64,000 nucleotides of DNA from Flintibacter faecis (lineage in GTDB: Bacteria > Bacillota > Clostridia > Oscillospirales > Oscillospiraceae), in contig NZ_JACOPN010000001.1 of assembly GCF_014287875.1 (NCBI RefSeq), positions 248,001 to 312,000 of the forward strand. The letters run 5' to 3'. A program made the position numbers and the translations under genes. The number at the start of each line of letters is the position of its first letter. Within the stretch, counting starts at the first letter, position 1. Below, in pieces: positions 53,559 through 62,081 of the stretch. A model generated the notes under the pieces. That model was given only the letters and a program-made list of their open reading frames with translations, was not told the DNA's origin and did not search any database.

Positions 53559-54443
53559 TCAGATCACGCCCAGGCGCGTCAGTTCCCGGTCCACCCAGGC
53601 CTTGGTCTCGTCCTTGGCCTCCAGCAGGGGCAGCAGTTTGGCCTCGCCCCAGGGCACACCTGCCTTGTCCATGGCATATTTCAGGGGGCTGATATAGTTC
53701 TCGCTGAACAGGGCCTTGAACAGGGAGAAGTAATCCAGGGACATGTCCATGGCCTGTTTGATCTCCCCGGCCTTCACCAGCTCATACATCTTCACCCAGG
53801 CATCTGGCACCACGTTGGCCGTGGCCATTACCGCGCCCTTGGCACCCATGGCCATCAGGCTGACGGCACTGAACTCATCGCCGGTGAGCACGTTGATCTT
53901 GTCGCCCACCTTCACCAGCAGCTCCATGGCCTGGCTCATGGCGGCGCACTCCTTGATGCCCACCAGGTTCTTCATCTCCCGGGTCAGGCGGACCACCGTG
54001 TCGGGCAGCACGTTCACATTGGTGCGGTAGGGGATATTATAGATGAGGATGGGCATATCCACTTCCCGGTCCATGGTGCAGTAGAACTCCACCAGCGCAT
54101 CCTGGGTGCCCATGATGTAGTAGGGGGTCAGTACCAGCATGGCATCCGCCCCGGCCTGGCGGCAGTACTTGCAGAACTTCAGGCACTCGCCTACCCCGGG
54201 CTCCAGCACGCCCACGATCAGAGGGACCCGCTTGTTCACCGCCTTTATGGTGATGTCCACAGCTCTAAAGCGCTCCTCCATGGTCATGGAGGTATACTCT
54301 CCAGTGCCGCCCAGCAGCAGCAGGCTGTTGACCTTGTGGGCGATCTGATACTCGATCAGCGCTTTCAGGGCGCCTTCGTCCACGGTGCCGTCCTGCTTTA
54401 AGGGGGTGACAAGGGCGGTCATAATACCTTCCAGTTTCATCAT
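53559..54443 (-). CDS. DapA-family aldolase/lyase (not biosynthetic DapA by context)
   Basis: 294-aa class I aldolase of the DHDPS/N-acetylneuraminate lyase family. Pyruvate site: GGTGEYTSM (about 43-51), tyrosine in VLTPYYI, Schiff-base lysine in VGIKECAAM. Family members include dihydrodipicolinate synthase, neuraminate lyase, 4-hydroxy-2-oxoglutarate aldolase and pyrroline-hydroxycarboxylate deaminase. Being placed between a P5C dehydrogenase and a 2-hydroxyacid dehydrogenase argues for a catabolic role, e.g. 4-hydroxy-2-oxoglutarate to pyruvate + glyoxylate. Start ATG 54443 is 9 bases from AAAAGGAG; the frame upstream overlaps the preceding gene's stop. Confidence 0.8.
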   Translation of the reverse strand: MMKLEGIMTALVTPLKQDGTVDEGALKALIEYQIAHKVNSLLLLGGTGEYTSMTMEERFRAVDITIKAVNKRVPLIVGVLEPGVGECLKFCKYCRQAGADAMLVLTPYYIMGTQDALVEFYCTMDREVDMPILIYNIPYRTNVNVLPDTVVRLTREMKNLVGIKECAAMSQAMELLVKVGDKINVLTGDEFSAVSLMAMGAKGAVMATANVVPDAWVKMYELVKAGEIKQAMDMSLDYFSLFKALFSENYISPLKYAMDKAGVPWGEAKLLPLLEAKDETKAWVDRELTRLGVI

Positions 54444-54499
54444 GGCGATCTTCTCCTTTTCAATTTGTTGAAATAGCATATTCGATTCTGAAATGTCCA

Positions 54500-55465
54500 T
54501 TACTTGGGGCGATTGAGCCAGTTATAGGTGTCTTTTCCGTCCAGTGCCTCCAGTACCGTGCGGGACAGGATATCCGAAGTCCGGCGCTTGGCCTCGATGG
54601 TGTCGCCGCCGATGTGGGGGGTCAGCAGCACCTGGTGCATGTGAAACAGGGGGTGGTCAGCCCGGGGGGGCTCGGTCTCCAGCACATCCAGGCCCGCTCC
54701 GGCGATCTCTCCGGCCTCCAGGGCCCGGACCAGAGCATCCTCGTCCACCACAGGGCCCCGGCCCATATTGATGACATAGGCGCTGTTTTTCATCTGCTTG
54801 AACTGTTCGTCGCTCATCATGGCCCGGGTCTCTGGTGTCAGAGGGACATGTAGGGTGACGAAGTCGGCCACGGCCAACCCGTCCTCCAGGCGGTCTACCT
54901 TCTCCACCCCCAGTTCCTCCATGGCCTGCTGGGGGACAAAGCCGTCATAGGCCATCACGTGCATGTCGAAGGCCTGCGCCCGCTTGGCCACCGTCTTTCC
55001 GATGCGTCCAAATCCCACGATGAGCAGGTTTTTCTGATAGATCTCCATGGTATAGCGCTGTTCCCGGCTGTACCAGGCATCGTCCCGCACACTGCGGTCA
55101 TTGATGCCCAGACTGCGGCTGAGCGCCAGCAAGAACATCATGGTGTGCTCGGCCACAGACAGATAGTTGGCATCGGGCACATTCAGCACCCGGATCCCGT
55201 GCTGCGTGGCGCTCTTCACGTCGATGTGGTCCACGCCCACGCCGTGCATCCCGATGACCTTCAGCGTGGGCACCGCGTCCATGATGCGCCGGGTAATGGG
55301 CTCGCACCGCAGGGCCACGGCCTCGATCTGGTGCTTGTTCATGCAGCGGATCAGGGTGTCCTCCTGCCCGTCGGGGGCATAGAACACGTTGGCGTTCTCC
55401 TCAAAATAGGCCACGCCGTTGGGCTGGATGGTGGGATGGATCAAGAGGACGTTGTGTTTGGACAT
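54500..55465 (-). CDS. D-2-hydroxyacid dehydrogenase (SerA/GRHPR family)
   Basis: 321-aa NAD(P)H-dependent reductase of 2-oxoacids. Rossmann motif LIVGFGRIGKTVAKRAQAF (GxGxxG), substrate-site segment HGVGVDHIDVKSATQHGI, catalytic Arg in VINMGRGPVVDEDAL, Glu in LDVLETEPP and His in LTPHIGGDT. No ACT domain, so it is not a regulated phosphoglycerate dehydrogenase. In its operon it could reduce glyoxylate or hydroxypyruvate. It begins 18 bases after the antiporter gene's stop. Confidence 0.88.
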   Translation of the reverse strand: MSKHNVLLIHPTIQPNGVAYFEENANVFYAPDGQEDTLIRCMNKHQIEAVALRCEPITRRIMDAVPTLKVIGMHGVGVDHIDVKSATQHGIRVLNVPDANYLSVAEHTMMFLLALSRSLGINDRSVRDDAWYSREQRYTMEIYQKNLLIVGFGRIGKTVAKRAQAFDMHVMAYDGFVPQQAMEELGVEKVDRLEDGLAVADFVTLHVPLTPETRAMMSDEQFKQMKNSAYVINMGRGPVVDEDALVRALEAGEIAGAGLDVLETEPPRADHPLFHMHQVLLTPHIGGDTIEAKRRTSDILSRTVLEALDGKDTYNWLNRPK

Positions 55466-55483
55466 AATCTTTTCCTCCCTTAT

Positions 55484-56947
55484 TCAGTCGTCGCTGAAAC
55501 CCAGTTCGGCCAGCTTAGCATCGGCCTGTTCCTGAGAGATCATCTTGATGCCGACGCCGGTAAAACCGTAGATAATGGCCAGTACAGGGCAGATAAAGGC
55601 CATAAAGTGCCAAGGCAGATAGGCCAGCACAGGCACGCCCAGCGCCCCGGCATAGAACAGGCCGGAGGTGCTGAAGGGTACGATGCTGCAGATCATGGTG
55701 CCGCCGTCCTCACAGGTGCGGGACAGATTGCACAGGTCCATACGCTGCTTCAGATAGGGCTTGCGGAACAGCTCGCCGGTCATAATGAGGGAGATGTAAC
55801 CACTGACACCGATGATGGTCAGCACAATGGCGGTACACACGGCGGCGGCCACGGTGGCCCCCCGGGTGTTCACCTTGTGGGCCAAGGAGTCGATGATCTT
55901 CTCCATAAAGCCCGCCTCCTCGGCGATGCCCGCAAAAGCATAGGCGCAGAAGATGGTGAGGATGATATTGGACATAGAGGTCAGGCCGCCCCGCTGGATC
56001 AGGGTGAGGACGCTGGCGTTGGTGGTCTCGGCAGTCATGCCGGGCACCATGCCGATCTTAAAGCCGCTGACGCAGGCGGTGAGACCGTTTTTCAGGGTGA
56101 AGTGCTGGAAAACCATGCCCAGTACCAGGGCCACGGCGATGCTGATATACATCACGGGCAGAGTGGGCTTTTTCAGCAGGGAACCGGCCAGGATGATCAG
56201 GAAGGGCAGCAGGAGCAGCAGGTTCCAGGTGTATATCTTGTCCAGGTCGGCCAGCATGGACACCACGTTCTCCGGCATGACAAAGTCACCGGCAAAGCGC
56301 AGCCCGTACACGGCATAGACAGCTACGGTAACGATGGCGGCTGGGACGGTGGTCCACAGCATGGAGCGCACATGGGCATACAGGTCAGTGCCGGCGCTGA
56401 GGGCGGCCAGCAGGGTGGTGTCAGACAGAGGGGAGAGCTTGTCGCCGAAGGTGGACCCGGCCACCACGGCGGCGGCCACAGGGGCCAGGGGGATCTCCAG
56501 ACCCATTGCGATACCAATAAGGGCCACACCGGCGGTACCCGCCGAGCCCCAGCCGGTGCCGGTGGCGGTGGCCAGGATGGCACAGATCAAAAAGCTGCAG
56601 GGGATGAGCAGGTGGGGGCTGATGATCTGCATCCCGTAGTAGATCAGCATGGGAATGGTGCCGGAGAAGATGAAGGACGCGATGAGCGCACCTACCGTGA
56701 ACATGATATACACGGCAGGCATGACCTTTACGATACGCTGGGAGATTGCCTTTTCGATCTCGGCCCATTTCATCCCTAAGGACATGGCCATAAAGGCGGT
56801 AAACGCTGCCGTGCACAGCAGCATCATCTGCAGCTCCAGCTTGAACACGCCATAGCCAATGCTGACAAAAAAGACCATAGACAGCAGCACAATGATGGAC
56901 CTTGCCAGGGTGGGGGCTCTGCGTTCCTGTTTCTTCGTCTGTTCCAT
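55484..56947 (-). CDS. NhaC-family Na+/H+ antiporter-like transporter
   Basis: 487-aa polytopic membrane protein of the NhaC/ion transporter superfamily. Typical segments: ATATGTGWGSAGTAGVALIGIAMGLEIPLAPVAAAVVAGSTFGDKLSPLSDTTLLAA (GDKxSPLSDTT is the family signature) and TCEDGGTMICSIVPFSTSGLFYAGALGVP. NhaC-type proteins exchange Na+ for H+ or for organic acids (malate/lactate), so here it may import the operon's substrate. First gene of the operon; TAGGAGG lies 7 bases before ATG 56947, and the promoter is at 57106-57134. Confidence 0.88.
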   Translation of the reverse strand: MEQTKKQERRAPTLARSIIVLLSMVFFVSIGYGVFKLELQMMLLCTAAFTAFMAMSLGMKWAEIEKAISQRIVKVMPAVYIMFTVGALIASFIFSGTIPMLIYYGMQIISPHLLIPCSFLICAILATATGTGWGSAGTAGVALIGIAMGLEIPLAPVAAAVVAGSTFGDKLSPLSDTTLLAALSAGTDLYAHVRSMLWTTVPAAIVTVAVYAVYGLRFAGDFVMPENVVSMLADLDKIYTWNLLLLLPFLIILAGSLLKKPTLPVMYISIAVALVLGMVFQHFTLKNGLTACVSGFKIGMVPGMTAETTNASVLTLIQRGGLTSMSNIILTIFCAYAFAGIAEEAGFMEKIIDSLAHKVNTRGATVAAAVCTAIVLTIIGVSGYISLIMTGELFRKPYLKQRMDLCNLSRTCEDGGTMICSIVPFSTSGLFYAGALGVPVLAYLPWHFMAFICPVLAIIYGFTGVGIKMISQEQADAKLAELGFSDD

Positions 56948-57105
56948 AATTACCTCCTATCCTCGGGGCCGCCGGGCGTTGGCCGGGGCGGCTCGAACTG
57001 TGTGATCCGGTTTTGCGGGGATGGGATATGCGCTGATTTCTTCTTTTTACAACCAAACATATTTGACCTGCCTTAGATGCCCTGCCCTCCTTTCTGGATG
57101 GCTCC

Positions 57106-57134
57106 ATTATAATTTTGCCTTGACCTTTTGTAAA
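57106..57134 (-). promoter_or_regulatory. Promoter of the antiporter-to-P5CDH operon
   Basis: Minus strand TTTACA (57134-57129), 17-base spacer, TATAAT (57111-57106); leader about 150 bases. Confidence 0.78.
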
Positions 57135-57156
57135 TTTCATAATATTCTATTTTTAG

Positions 57157-57176
57157 TTGAATAACACTCAATTCAA
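57157..57176. promoter_or_regulatory. Candidate LysR-regulator binding site
   Basis: TTGAAT, 8-base spacer, ATTCAA: a perfect dyad with T-N11-A geometry, just upstream of the -35 box of the operon and 15 bases before the divergent lysR-type start. Confidence 0.55.
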
Positions 57177-57190
57177 GGGAGGGTATCCTG

Positions 57191-58063
57191 ATGTCCATGA
57201 CCGCATACCGCCTGTTCTGCGTCATCGCCGAGGAGAGGAATATGAGCCGCGCCGCCCAGCAGCTGCACATCACCCCCTCCGCCGCCACCCATGCCATGAA
57301 CGCTCTGGAGCGCTCACTGGGCTTTCCCTTGCTGAACCGGGACCGGAACGGGGTGAGCCTGACCAGCTATGGCGAGCTGCTGCTGCCTAAGTTCCAGGCC
57401 GTGCTGGAGGAGGAAGAACGCCTGCGGGGAGAGGCGGCCAAGATCAATGGCTTGGAGCAGGGCCGTATCCGCCTGGGCGTACTGGACAGCGTGTGTACCA
57501 ACTGGCTGCCCGGCATCCTCACTTCGTTTCAGCAGAAATATCCCCACATTGAGGTCCAGGTGTATCAGGACGGCTATCAATCCATCGAATCCATGCTGCT
57601 GGAGGGCGTTTTGGACATGGGTTTTGTCTCTCTGCCCGCCTCCGAGCGGTTCAGCACCATCACTCTGGTCCACGACCGGCTGCTGTGCATCGCTCCCCAG
57701 GGCTTTACCCCCAAGGACCCGCCCTATGTCACCCCGGATGATCTGCGGGGCCACCCCCTGCTGCTGTCACACCGGGGCTATGACCGCAGTCTGGAGCAAT
57801 ATTTAACACAGAACCAGCTGGAGCCCTGCCACCAGCACAATATCACCCTGGAGAGCTCCGTCATCGCCCTGGTGGAGGGTGGCATGGGGGTGAGCATCGT
57901 GCCAGAGCTGGTCTTGCAGACCCGTGTCGGCCACTATCAGACCTTCCCCCTGGAGGACAATATCTACCGCACCATCGCTCTGGCCACTTTGCGAGGGCGG
58001 CATATCTCTCTTGCAAGTGAAAAGATGATCCAAGAAATCAGAGATCACGTTAAATTTCTTTAA
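57191..58063 (+). CDS. LysR-family transcriptional regulator
   Basis: 290-aa regulator: N-terminal winged helix-turn-helix (MTAYRLFCVIAEERNMSRAAQQLHITPSAATHAMNALERSLGFPLLNRDR), a linker helix and a periplasmic-binding-like effector domain (about 92-290). GGGAGGG lies 8 bases before ATG 57191. It is divergent from the four-gene operon and shares its control region, the usual layout for a LysR activator of that operon; the effector is probably the pathway's substrate or an intermediate. Confidence 0.92.
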   Translation: MSMTAYRLFCVIAEERNMSRAAQQLHITPSAATHAMNALERSLGFPLLNRDRNGVSLTSYGELLLPKFQAVLEEEERLRGEAAKINGLEQGRIRLGVLDSVCTNWLPGILTSFQQKYPHIEVQVYQDGYQSIESMLLEGVLDMGFVSLPASERFSTITLVHDRLLCIAPQGFTPKDPPYVTPDDLRGHPLLLSHRGYDRSLEQYLTQNQLEPCHQHNITLESSVIALVEGGMGVSIVPELVLQTRVGHYQTFPLEDNIYRTIALATLRGRHISLASEKMIQEIRDHVKFL

Positions 58064-58309
58064 AGTTTGTCTTGAAAAGAACTCAACATTCAGTTTTTCT
58101 GGATATTTTCAGCGTTTTGCACATAAATATTTGTTTATTTTTTGACAATCTGTCATTTATCTTGCGTTTTATTTCCGTTCTCATATTCTACTGTACTAAA
58201 TTATGAAGTTTTTCTTCCGACTTCCTGCATAATCGTTTTTGCACTTCTCCTTTTCTCGGATTTCACTTTTCTGCCGCTGCACCGTCTGTGTAATCCGAAG
58301 CAATGCAAA
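58064..58309. other. AT-rich intergenic region, no gene seen
   Basis: Between the LysR-type gene and the end of the biotin operon. T-rich runs and stop codons in all frames; no terminator hairpin for the LysR gene was found here, and no small frame with a ribosome site. Confidence 0.6.
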
Positions 58310-58347
58310 GCCCGCTGCGAAAGAGTTATTTCTCTTCCGCAGCGGGC
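58310..58347 (-). terminator. Terminator of the biotin operon
   Basis: GCCCGCTGCGAAAGAG / CTCTTCCGCAGCGGGC stem; TTTG follows on the minus strand. Confidence 0.75.
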
Positions 58348-58378
58348 TGCTGCTTTTCTATATAAAACCGTAATGGGC

Positions 58379-59623
58379 TTATCCCCGCCGGAACCACTCC
58401 TTCATCACGTCGAAGATGTGGACCAGTTCCTCCTCCTGGATGACATAGGGGACCATGGAGTACATATACTTCAGGAAGGGGCGGCTGAATACCCCCCGTT
58501 CATAGGCAAACTGCTGGAAGCCCTCCAGGGTGGCCTCGTCATACACCTCCACACAGGTGCAGCCGCCCATGACCCGGACCTCTTTGATGCGGGGGTCGGT
58601 AAAGCCCAGCATCTCCCGCTGGGAGATGGCCTCGATGCGGGCGATCTTGGACATATAGTCCTCCCGCTCGAAGATCTCGATGCCCTTCAGTGCGGCGGCG
58701 CAGGCCAGGGCGTTGCCCATAAAGGTGGGGCCGTGCATCAGGGCGTGGCGGTCGTTGTCGCTGTAGAAGGCCCGGAACACCTTCTCGTTGGCCACAGTGA
58801 CGGCGTGGCCGATATAGCCGCCGGTGAGGGCCTTGCCCAGCACCAGAATGTCGGGCAGGACCAGATCGGCCACGAACCGGTGGCCTGTGCGGCCAAAGCC
58901 GGTGGCCACCTCGTCAAAGATGAGCAGCACGTCATACTCGTCGCACAGCTCCCGGGCCCGCTTTAAGAAGGAGATGTCGTACATCCGCATCCCCCCGGCC
59001 CCCTGGAGCAGGGGCTCCACGATGAAGCAGTTCAGCCGGTCGTGGTACTTGGCAAAGGCCTCCTCCAGGGCGGGGATCTCGGTGGGGATGTGGACCACGC
59101 CCTCCTTCTTGTCAAAGGCGAAGTGATAGTCCTCGTCGTCCCCCACCTCCATGGCCTTGAAGGTATCGCCGTGATAGGCGTGTTCAAGGGCCAGGACCAT
59201 GGTGCGTTTTTTCAGCTCGCTGCCGTGGTGGGCGTTGTCCAGCTGCATCACCAGCCTGCGGTCGTCCAGGCGGTTGGTGTTATACTGCAGGGCCATCTTC
59301 AGGGCCACTTCCACACCCACGCTGCCCGAGTCGGAGAAGAAGCAATAGTTCAGGTCGCCGGGGAGAAACTCCTCCAGCTTGGCCGACAGCTTCTGCACCG
59401 GGTCGTGGGTCAGGCCGCCCAGCATCACATGGCAGAACTTGCCCGCCTGCTCCTGAATGGCGGCGGTGAGCTCCGGGTGCTTATAGCCGTGGATCATACA
59501 CCACCAAGAGGACACCGAGTCGATGAGCTTCTGGTCCTTGGTGTAGAGATACACGCCGTTGGCATCCTCGATCTTATAGGGGGCCTTCATGGTCTTCATC
59601 TGTTCATAGGGGTACCAAATCAT
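58379..59623 (-). CDS. bioA: Adenosylmethionine-8-amino-7-oxononanoate aminotransferase
   Basis: 414-aa class III PLP aminotransferase making 7,8-diaminopelargonate from KAPA with SAM as amino donor. BioA features: IWYPYEQM at the start (tyrosine for KAPA), SSWWCMIHGYKHPEL, SDSGSVGVEVALKMA, DEVATGFGRTG, and the PLP lysine in VLGKALTGGY. Follows bioD with a 1-base gap; last gene of the operon. Confidence 0.93.
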   Translation of the reverse strand: MIWYPYEQMKTMKAPYKIEDANGVYLYTKDQKLIDSVSSWWCMIHGYKHPELTAAIQEQAGKFCHVMLGGLTHDPVQKLSAKLEEFLPGDLNYCFFSDSGSVGVEVALKMALQYNTNRLDDRRLVMQLDNAHHGSELKKRTMVLALEHAYHGDTFKAMEVGDDEDYHFAFDKKEGVVHIPTEIPALEEAFAKYHDRLNCFIVEPLLQGAGGMRMYDISFLKRARELCDEYDVLLIFDEVATGFGRTGHRFVADLVLPDILVLGKALTGGYIGHAVTVANEKVFRAFYSDNDRHALMHGPTFMGNALACAAALKGIEIFEREDYMSKIARIEAISQREMLGFTDPRIKEVRVMGGCTCVEVYDEATLEGFQQFAYERGVFSRPFLKYMYSMVPYVIQEEELVHIFDVMKEWFRRG

Positions 59624-59624
59624 T

Positions 59625-60320
59625 TCATTTCACCTCATCATAAAGCTGCGCCAGGGCCTGTCCGTCCATGGGGAAGCGCTCCATATCGTCCTGCACCAGC
59701 GCCAGCACGGGCAGCCCGGTGCGCTCCTGGCACATGGCCACGTTGTCCTCCTCCATCCGGTCCCCCGGGTGGAAGTGATTGAAAATGATGCCCTTCACGG
59801 CCAGATTGCGGGCCCGCATATACTCCGCTGTGAGCACCACGCTGTTGATGGTGCCCAGGCCCGCATGGGCCACGATGACGCTGGCCAGCCCCAGCTGCTG
59901 CACCACGTCCTCCAGCCACAGCTTTTCCTTCTCGTCATGACGCAGGGGACACAGGATGCCGCCGCTGCCCTCCACGGTCACGATCTCATGCCGGTCGCAC
60001 ACCGCCTGAAAGCCCGCCCGGATCACGGGCAGCTCCGGCGGGTTTCCCTCCGCCTGGGCGGCCAGATGGGGGGACCAGGCGTGCTCGTACACATAGGGGC
60101 ACATGGTCTCCTCCCCCTGGCTCAGTCCGGCATACTCCCTTACAAAGCGGGCGTCCCCGGGGATCAGGGTGCCGTCCGGGCGGCGGACATTGCCGCTGAC
60201 GGCGGCCTTATAATAGGCGGCGTTCAGCCCCGCCTCTCTCAGTGCTTTGCTCATCAGGGCGGAGATGTAGGTCTTGCCCACGTCGGTGCCCGTGCCGGTG
60301 ACAAACAGCGCCTTGGCCAT
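59625..60320 (-). CDS. bioD: Dethiobiotin synthetase
   Basis: 231-aa ATP-dependent carboxylase closing the ureido ring from diaminopelargonate and CO2. P-loop FVTGTGTDVGKT (6-17), YYKAAVSG substrate lysine segment (usually KPVxxG; here KAAVSG), VEGSGGILCPL, and the adenine-site IFNHF. Lies between bioB and bioA with 3- and 1-base gaps. Confidence 0.93.
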   Translation of the reverse strand: MAKALFVTGTGTDVGKTYISALMSKALREAGLNAAYYKAAVSGNVRRPDGTLIPGDARFVREYAGLSQGEETMCPYVYEHAWSPHLAAQAEGNPPELPVIRAGFQAVCDRHEIVTVEGSGGILCPLRHDEKEKLWLEDVVQQLGLASVIVAHAGLGTINSVVLTAEYMRARNLAVKGIIFNHFHPGDRMEEDNVAMCQERTGLPVLALVQDDMERFPMDGQALAQLYDEVK

Positions 60321-60323
60321 CTC

Positions 60324-61307
60324 TCACCCCTCCTTCCAATAGTCCGGGGTCACGTCCCGGCCCATGTCGGCCAGCATGGCCCGGTCACTGCGGATGGTGG
60401 CGCAGGCGGCGGTGGTGAGCATGTTGCCCGTGATGGTGGCCGAGGCCCCGGCCTTGAATGCCGTCTCTCCGTCGTTTGTCAGCAGAGCCCGTCCGGCGGC
60501 AAGGCGGATGTTGGCCTCGGGATTGATATAGCGGAAGAAGGCGATGGTGCGCAGGATCTCGTCCTCGGTGAGCCGGGGCATGTGCTCCAGCGGGGTGCCG
60601 GGGATGGGCATCAGGGCGTTGATGGGGATGGAGTCGATGCCCAGCTCCGCCAGACTGACGGCCATGTCCAGCCGGTCCTCCCAGGTCTCCCCCATGCCGA
60701 TGATGCCGCCGGAGCAGGCGCACATGCCCTCCGCCTTCACCTTTTTCAGGGTCTCCACCTTCATGTCATAGGTGTGGGTGGTGCAGATGTTGGGGAAGTT
60801 CCGGCGGGAGGTCTCGATGTTGTGGTGATAGCTGGTCACCCCCGCCTGGTGCAGCCGGTGGAGCTGCTCCTCGTTGAGAAAGCCCATGGAGGCGCACAGG
60901 TCGATCTTGCACGCCCGGTGCATGGCCTCATAGGCCTGGATGGCCTGGTCGAACTCCGCCCCGGTGAGGGCCCGCCCGGCGGTGACGATGGAGAAGCGGT
61001 CCACGCCCTCCTGCTCGTTGAGCTTGCACACCCGCAAGATCTCCTCCTGGGGCAGGAAGTCATAGACTTCGCAGTCGGTGTGGTTGTGGGCGGACTGGGC
61101 GCAGTATTTGCAGTCCTCCGGGCAGCGGCCGCTGCGGCCGTTGATGATGGAACACAGGTCCACCTTGTCCCCCACGCAGGCGGCCCGGATCTGGTCGGCC
61201 CCCTGGCACAGCTGGTCTAAATCACAGGTAAGAAAAAAGGACAGATCGTCCTGGCGGCCCAGCCGGCGGCCGGAGATGATCTCCCGGGCTAATGCGAGTA
61301 CATCCAT
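60324..61307 (-). CDS. bioB: Biotin synthase
   Basis: 327-aa radical-SAM enzyme inserting sulfur into dethiobiotin. Radical cluster cysteines CPEDCKYC, auxiliary [2Fe-2S] ligands in LCASMGFL, HHNIETS and, for the arginine ligand, NIRLAAGR. Start ATG 61307 (MDVLALAREIISGR) lies after AGGAGGAGC; the longer frame upstream contains that ribosome site. Confidence 0.94.
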   Translation of the reverse strand: MDVLALAREIISGRRLGRQDDLSFFLTCDLDQLCQGADQIRAACVGDKVDLCSIINGRSGRCPEDCKYCAQSAHNHTDCEVYDFLPQEEILRVCKLNEQEGVDRFSIVTAGRALTGAEFDQAIQAYEAMHRACKIDLCASMGFLNEEQLHRLHQAGVTSYHHNIETSRRNFPNICTTHTYDMKVETLKKVKAEGMCACSGGIIGMGETWEDRLDMAVSLAELGIDSIPINALMPIPGTPLEHMPRLTEDEILRTIAFFRYINPEANIRLAAGRALLTNDGETAFKAGASATITGNMLTTAACATIRSDRAMLADMGRDVTPDYWKEG

Positions 61308-61364
61308 AAGTAAGTGCTCCTCCTCAAAAATTGCGTTGCTGCTCTCTTCCAAAAAATCAGGGCA

Positions 61365-61931
61365 TCAGGCTTTTCTGGCCGCAGGGCGCAGGTCCGCCCC
61401 CAGCACAGGCTGCAAGCGCTTGACCACCACCGCCGCCAGGATACTCAAGGCGATGTCCCCGGGGATGGCCAGGATGCAGCAGTACAGGATCAGGGGCCAC
61501 AGGCCGATGGGCGAGGCGATGACATAGTTGCAGATGAAGTAGTAATAGCCCATGCCCACCACATAGACCACCGCCAGCCCGGCGAAATTGGCCCCCAGAT
61601 AGCCCAGCACCGTGGGCTTTTTCAGCCGCTGGGCCAGCAGGCCGGTGACGAACGTCCCGCCGCAAAAACCGATGATATAGCCAAAGCTGGGCTTGAACAG
61701 ATACCACAGTCCGCCCCCCTCGGTGAAGATGGGCAGTCCCGCCAGACCCAGCAGCATATAGGCCACGGTGGAGATGGTGCCCAGTCGGGGCCCCAGCAGC
61801 AGTCCGGCCAGCATGGTGAACAGATATTGCAGCGTGAAGGGCAGCACCGGGATGGGCACCCGGATAAAGGCCCCCACCGCAATGAGGGCCGTGAACAGGC
61901 TGCAGTAGACCAGCGCCTTTGTCTTACTCAT
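61365..61931 (-). CDS. bioY: Biotin transporter substrate-binding subunit BioY
   Basis: 188-aa S-component of an ECF transporter, six helices, binds biotin in the membrane. BioY signature VPIPVLPFTLQYLFTMLAGLLLGPRLG near the start and GGTFVTGLLAQRL / GYIIGFCGG. The energising EcfAA'T module is not in the window. GGAGG sits 8 bases before ATG 61931, inside operator O2. First gene of the operon, so import and the last three synthesis steps are controlled together. Confidence 0.93.
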   Translation of the reverse strand: MSKTKALVYCSLFTALIAVGAFIRVPIPVLPFTLQYLFTMLAGLLLGPRLGTISTVAYMLLGLAGLPIFTEGGGLWYLFKPSFGYIIGFCGGTFVTGLLAQRLKKPTVLGYLGANFAGLAVVYVVGMGYYYFICNYVIASPIGLWPLILYCCILAIPGDIALSILAAVVVKRLQPVLGADLRPAARKA

Positions 61932-61963
61932 TCGTAAACCTCCGTTTTGTTTTGTGTTTACGA
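61932..61963. promoter_or_regulatory. BirA operator O2
   Basis: TCGTAAAC (61932-61939), 16-base spacer, GTTTACGA (61956-61963): perfect dyad covering the ribosome site up to the start codon of bioY. Confidence 0.75.
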
Positions 61964-61991
61964 TTATACTGTCCCCGCAAGCGAATGTCAA
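61963..61991 (-). promoter_or_regulatory. Promoter of the biotin operon
   Basis: Minus strand TTGACA (61991-61986), 17-base spacer, TATAAT (61968-61963): full consensus. Confidence 0.9.
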
Positions 61992-62016
61992 CTTGTATTT
62001 TTTAGTTGGTTTACAA
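61985..62016. promoter_or_regulatory. BirA operator O1
   Basis: Minus strand TTGTAAAC (62016-62009), 16-base spacer, GTTGACAT (61992-61985); overlaps the -35 box. Same spacer as O2; centres 53 bp apart, about five helical turns. Confidence 0.7.
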
Positions 62017-62022
62017 TTAGAG

Positions 62023-62060
62023 AGAAAAGACCGCCAGGCCCTTGCTTTGGGTCTGGCGGT
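62023..62060 (-). terminator. Terminator after ybaB
   Basis: ACCGCCAGACCC, 7-base loop, GGGCCTGGCGGT, then CTTTTCTCTC on the minus strand. Confidence 0.82.
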
Positions 62061-62081
62061 CGGTCTGAACGCTTGTTTCCT

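Noticed and set aside
53559..54443. Biosynthetic dihydrodipicolinate synthase (dapA)
   Set aside because: No lysine-pathway gene is nearby and the operon is catabolic in character; kept as a DapA-family lyase of uncertain substrate.
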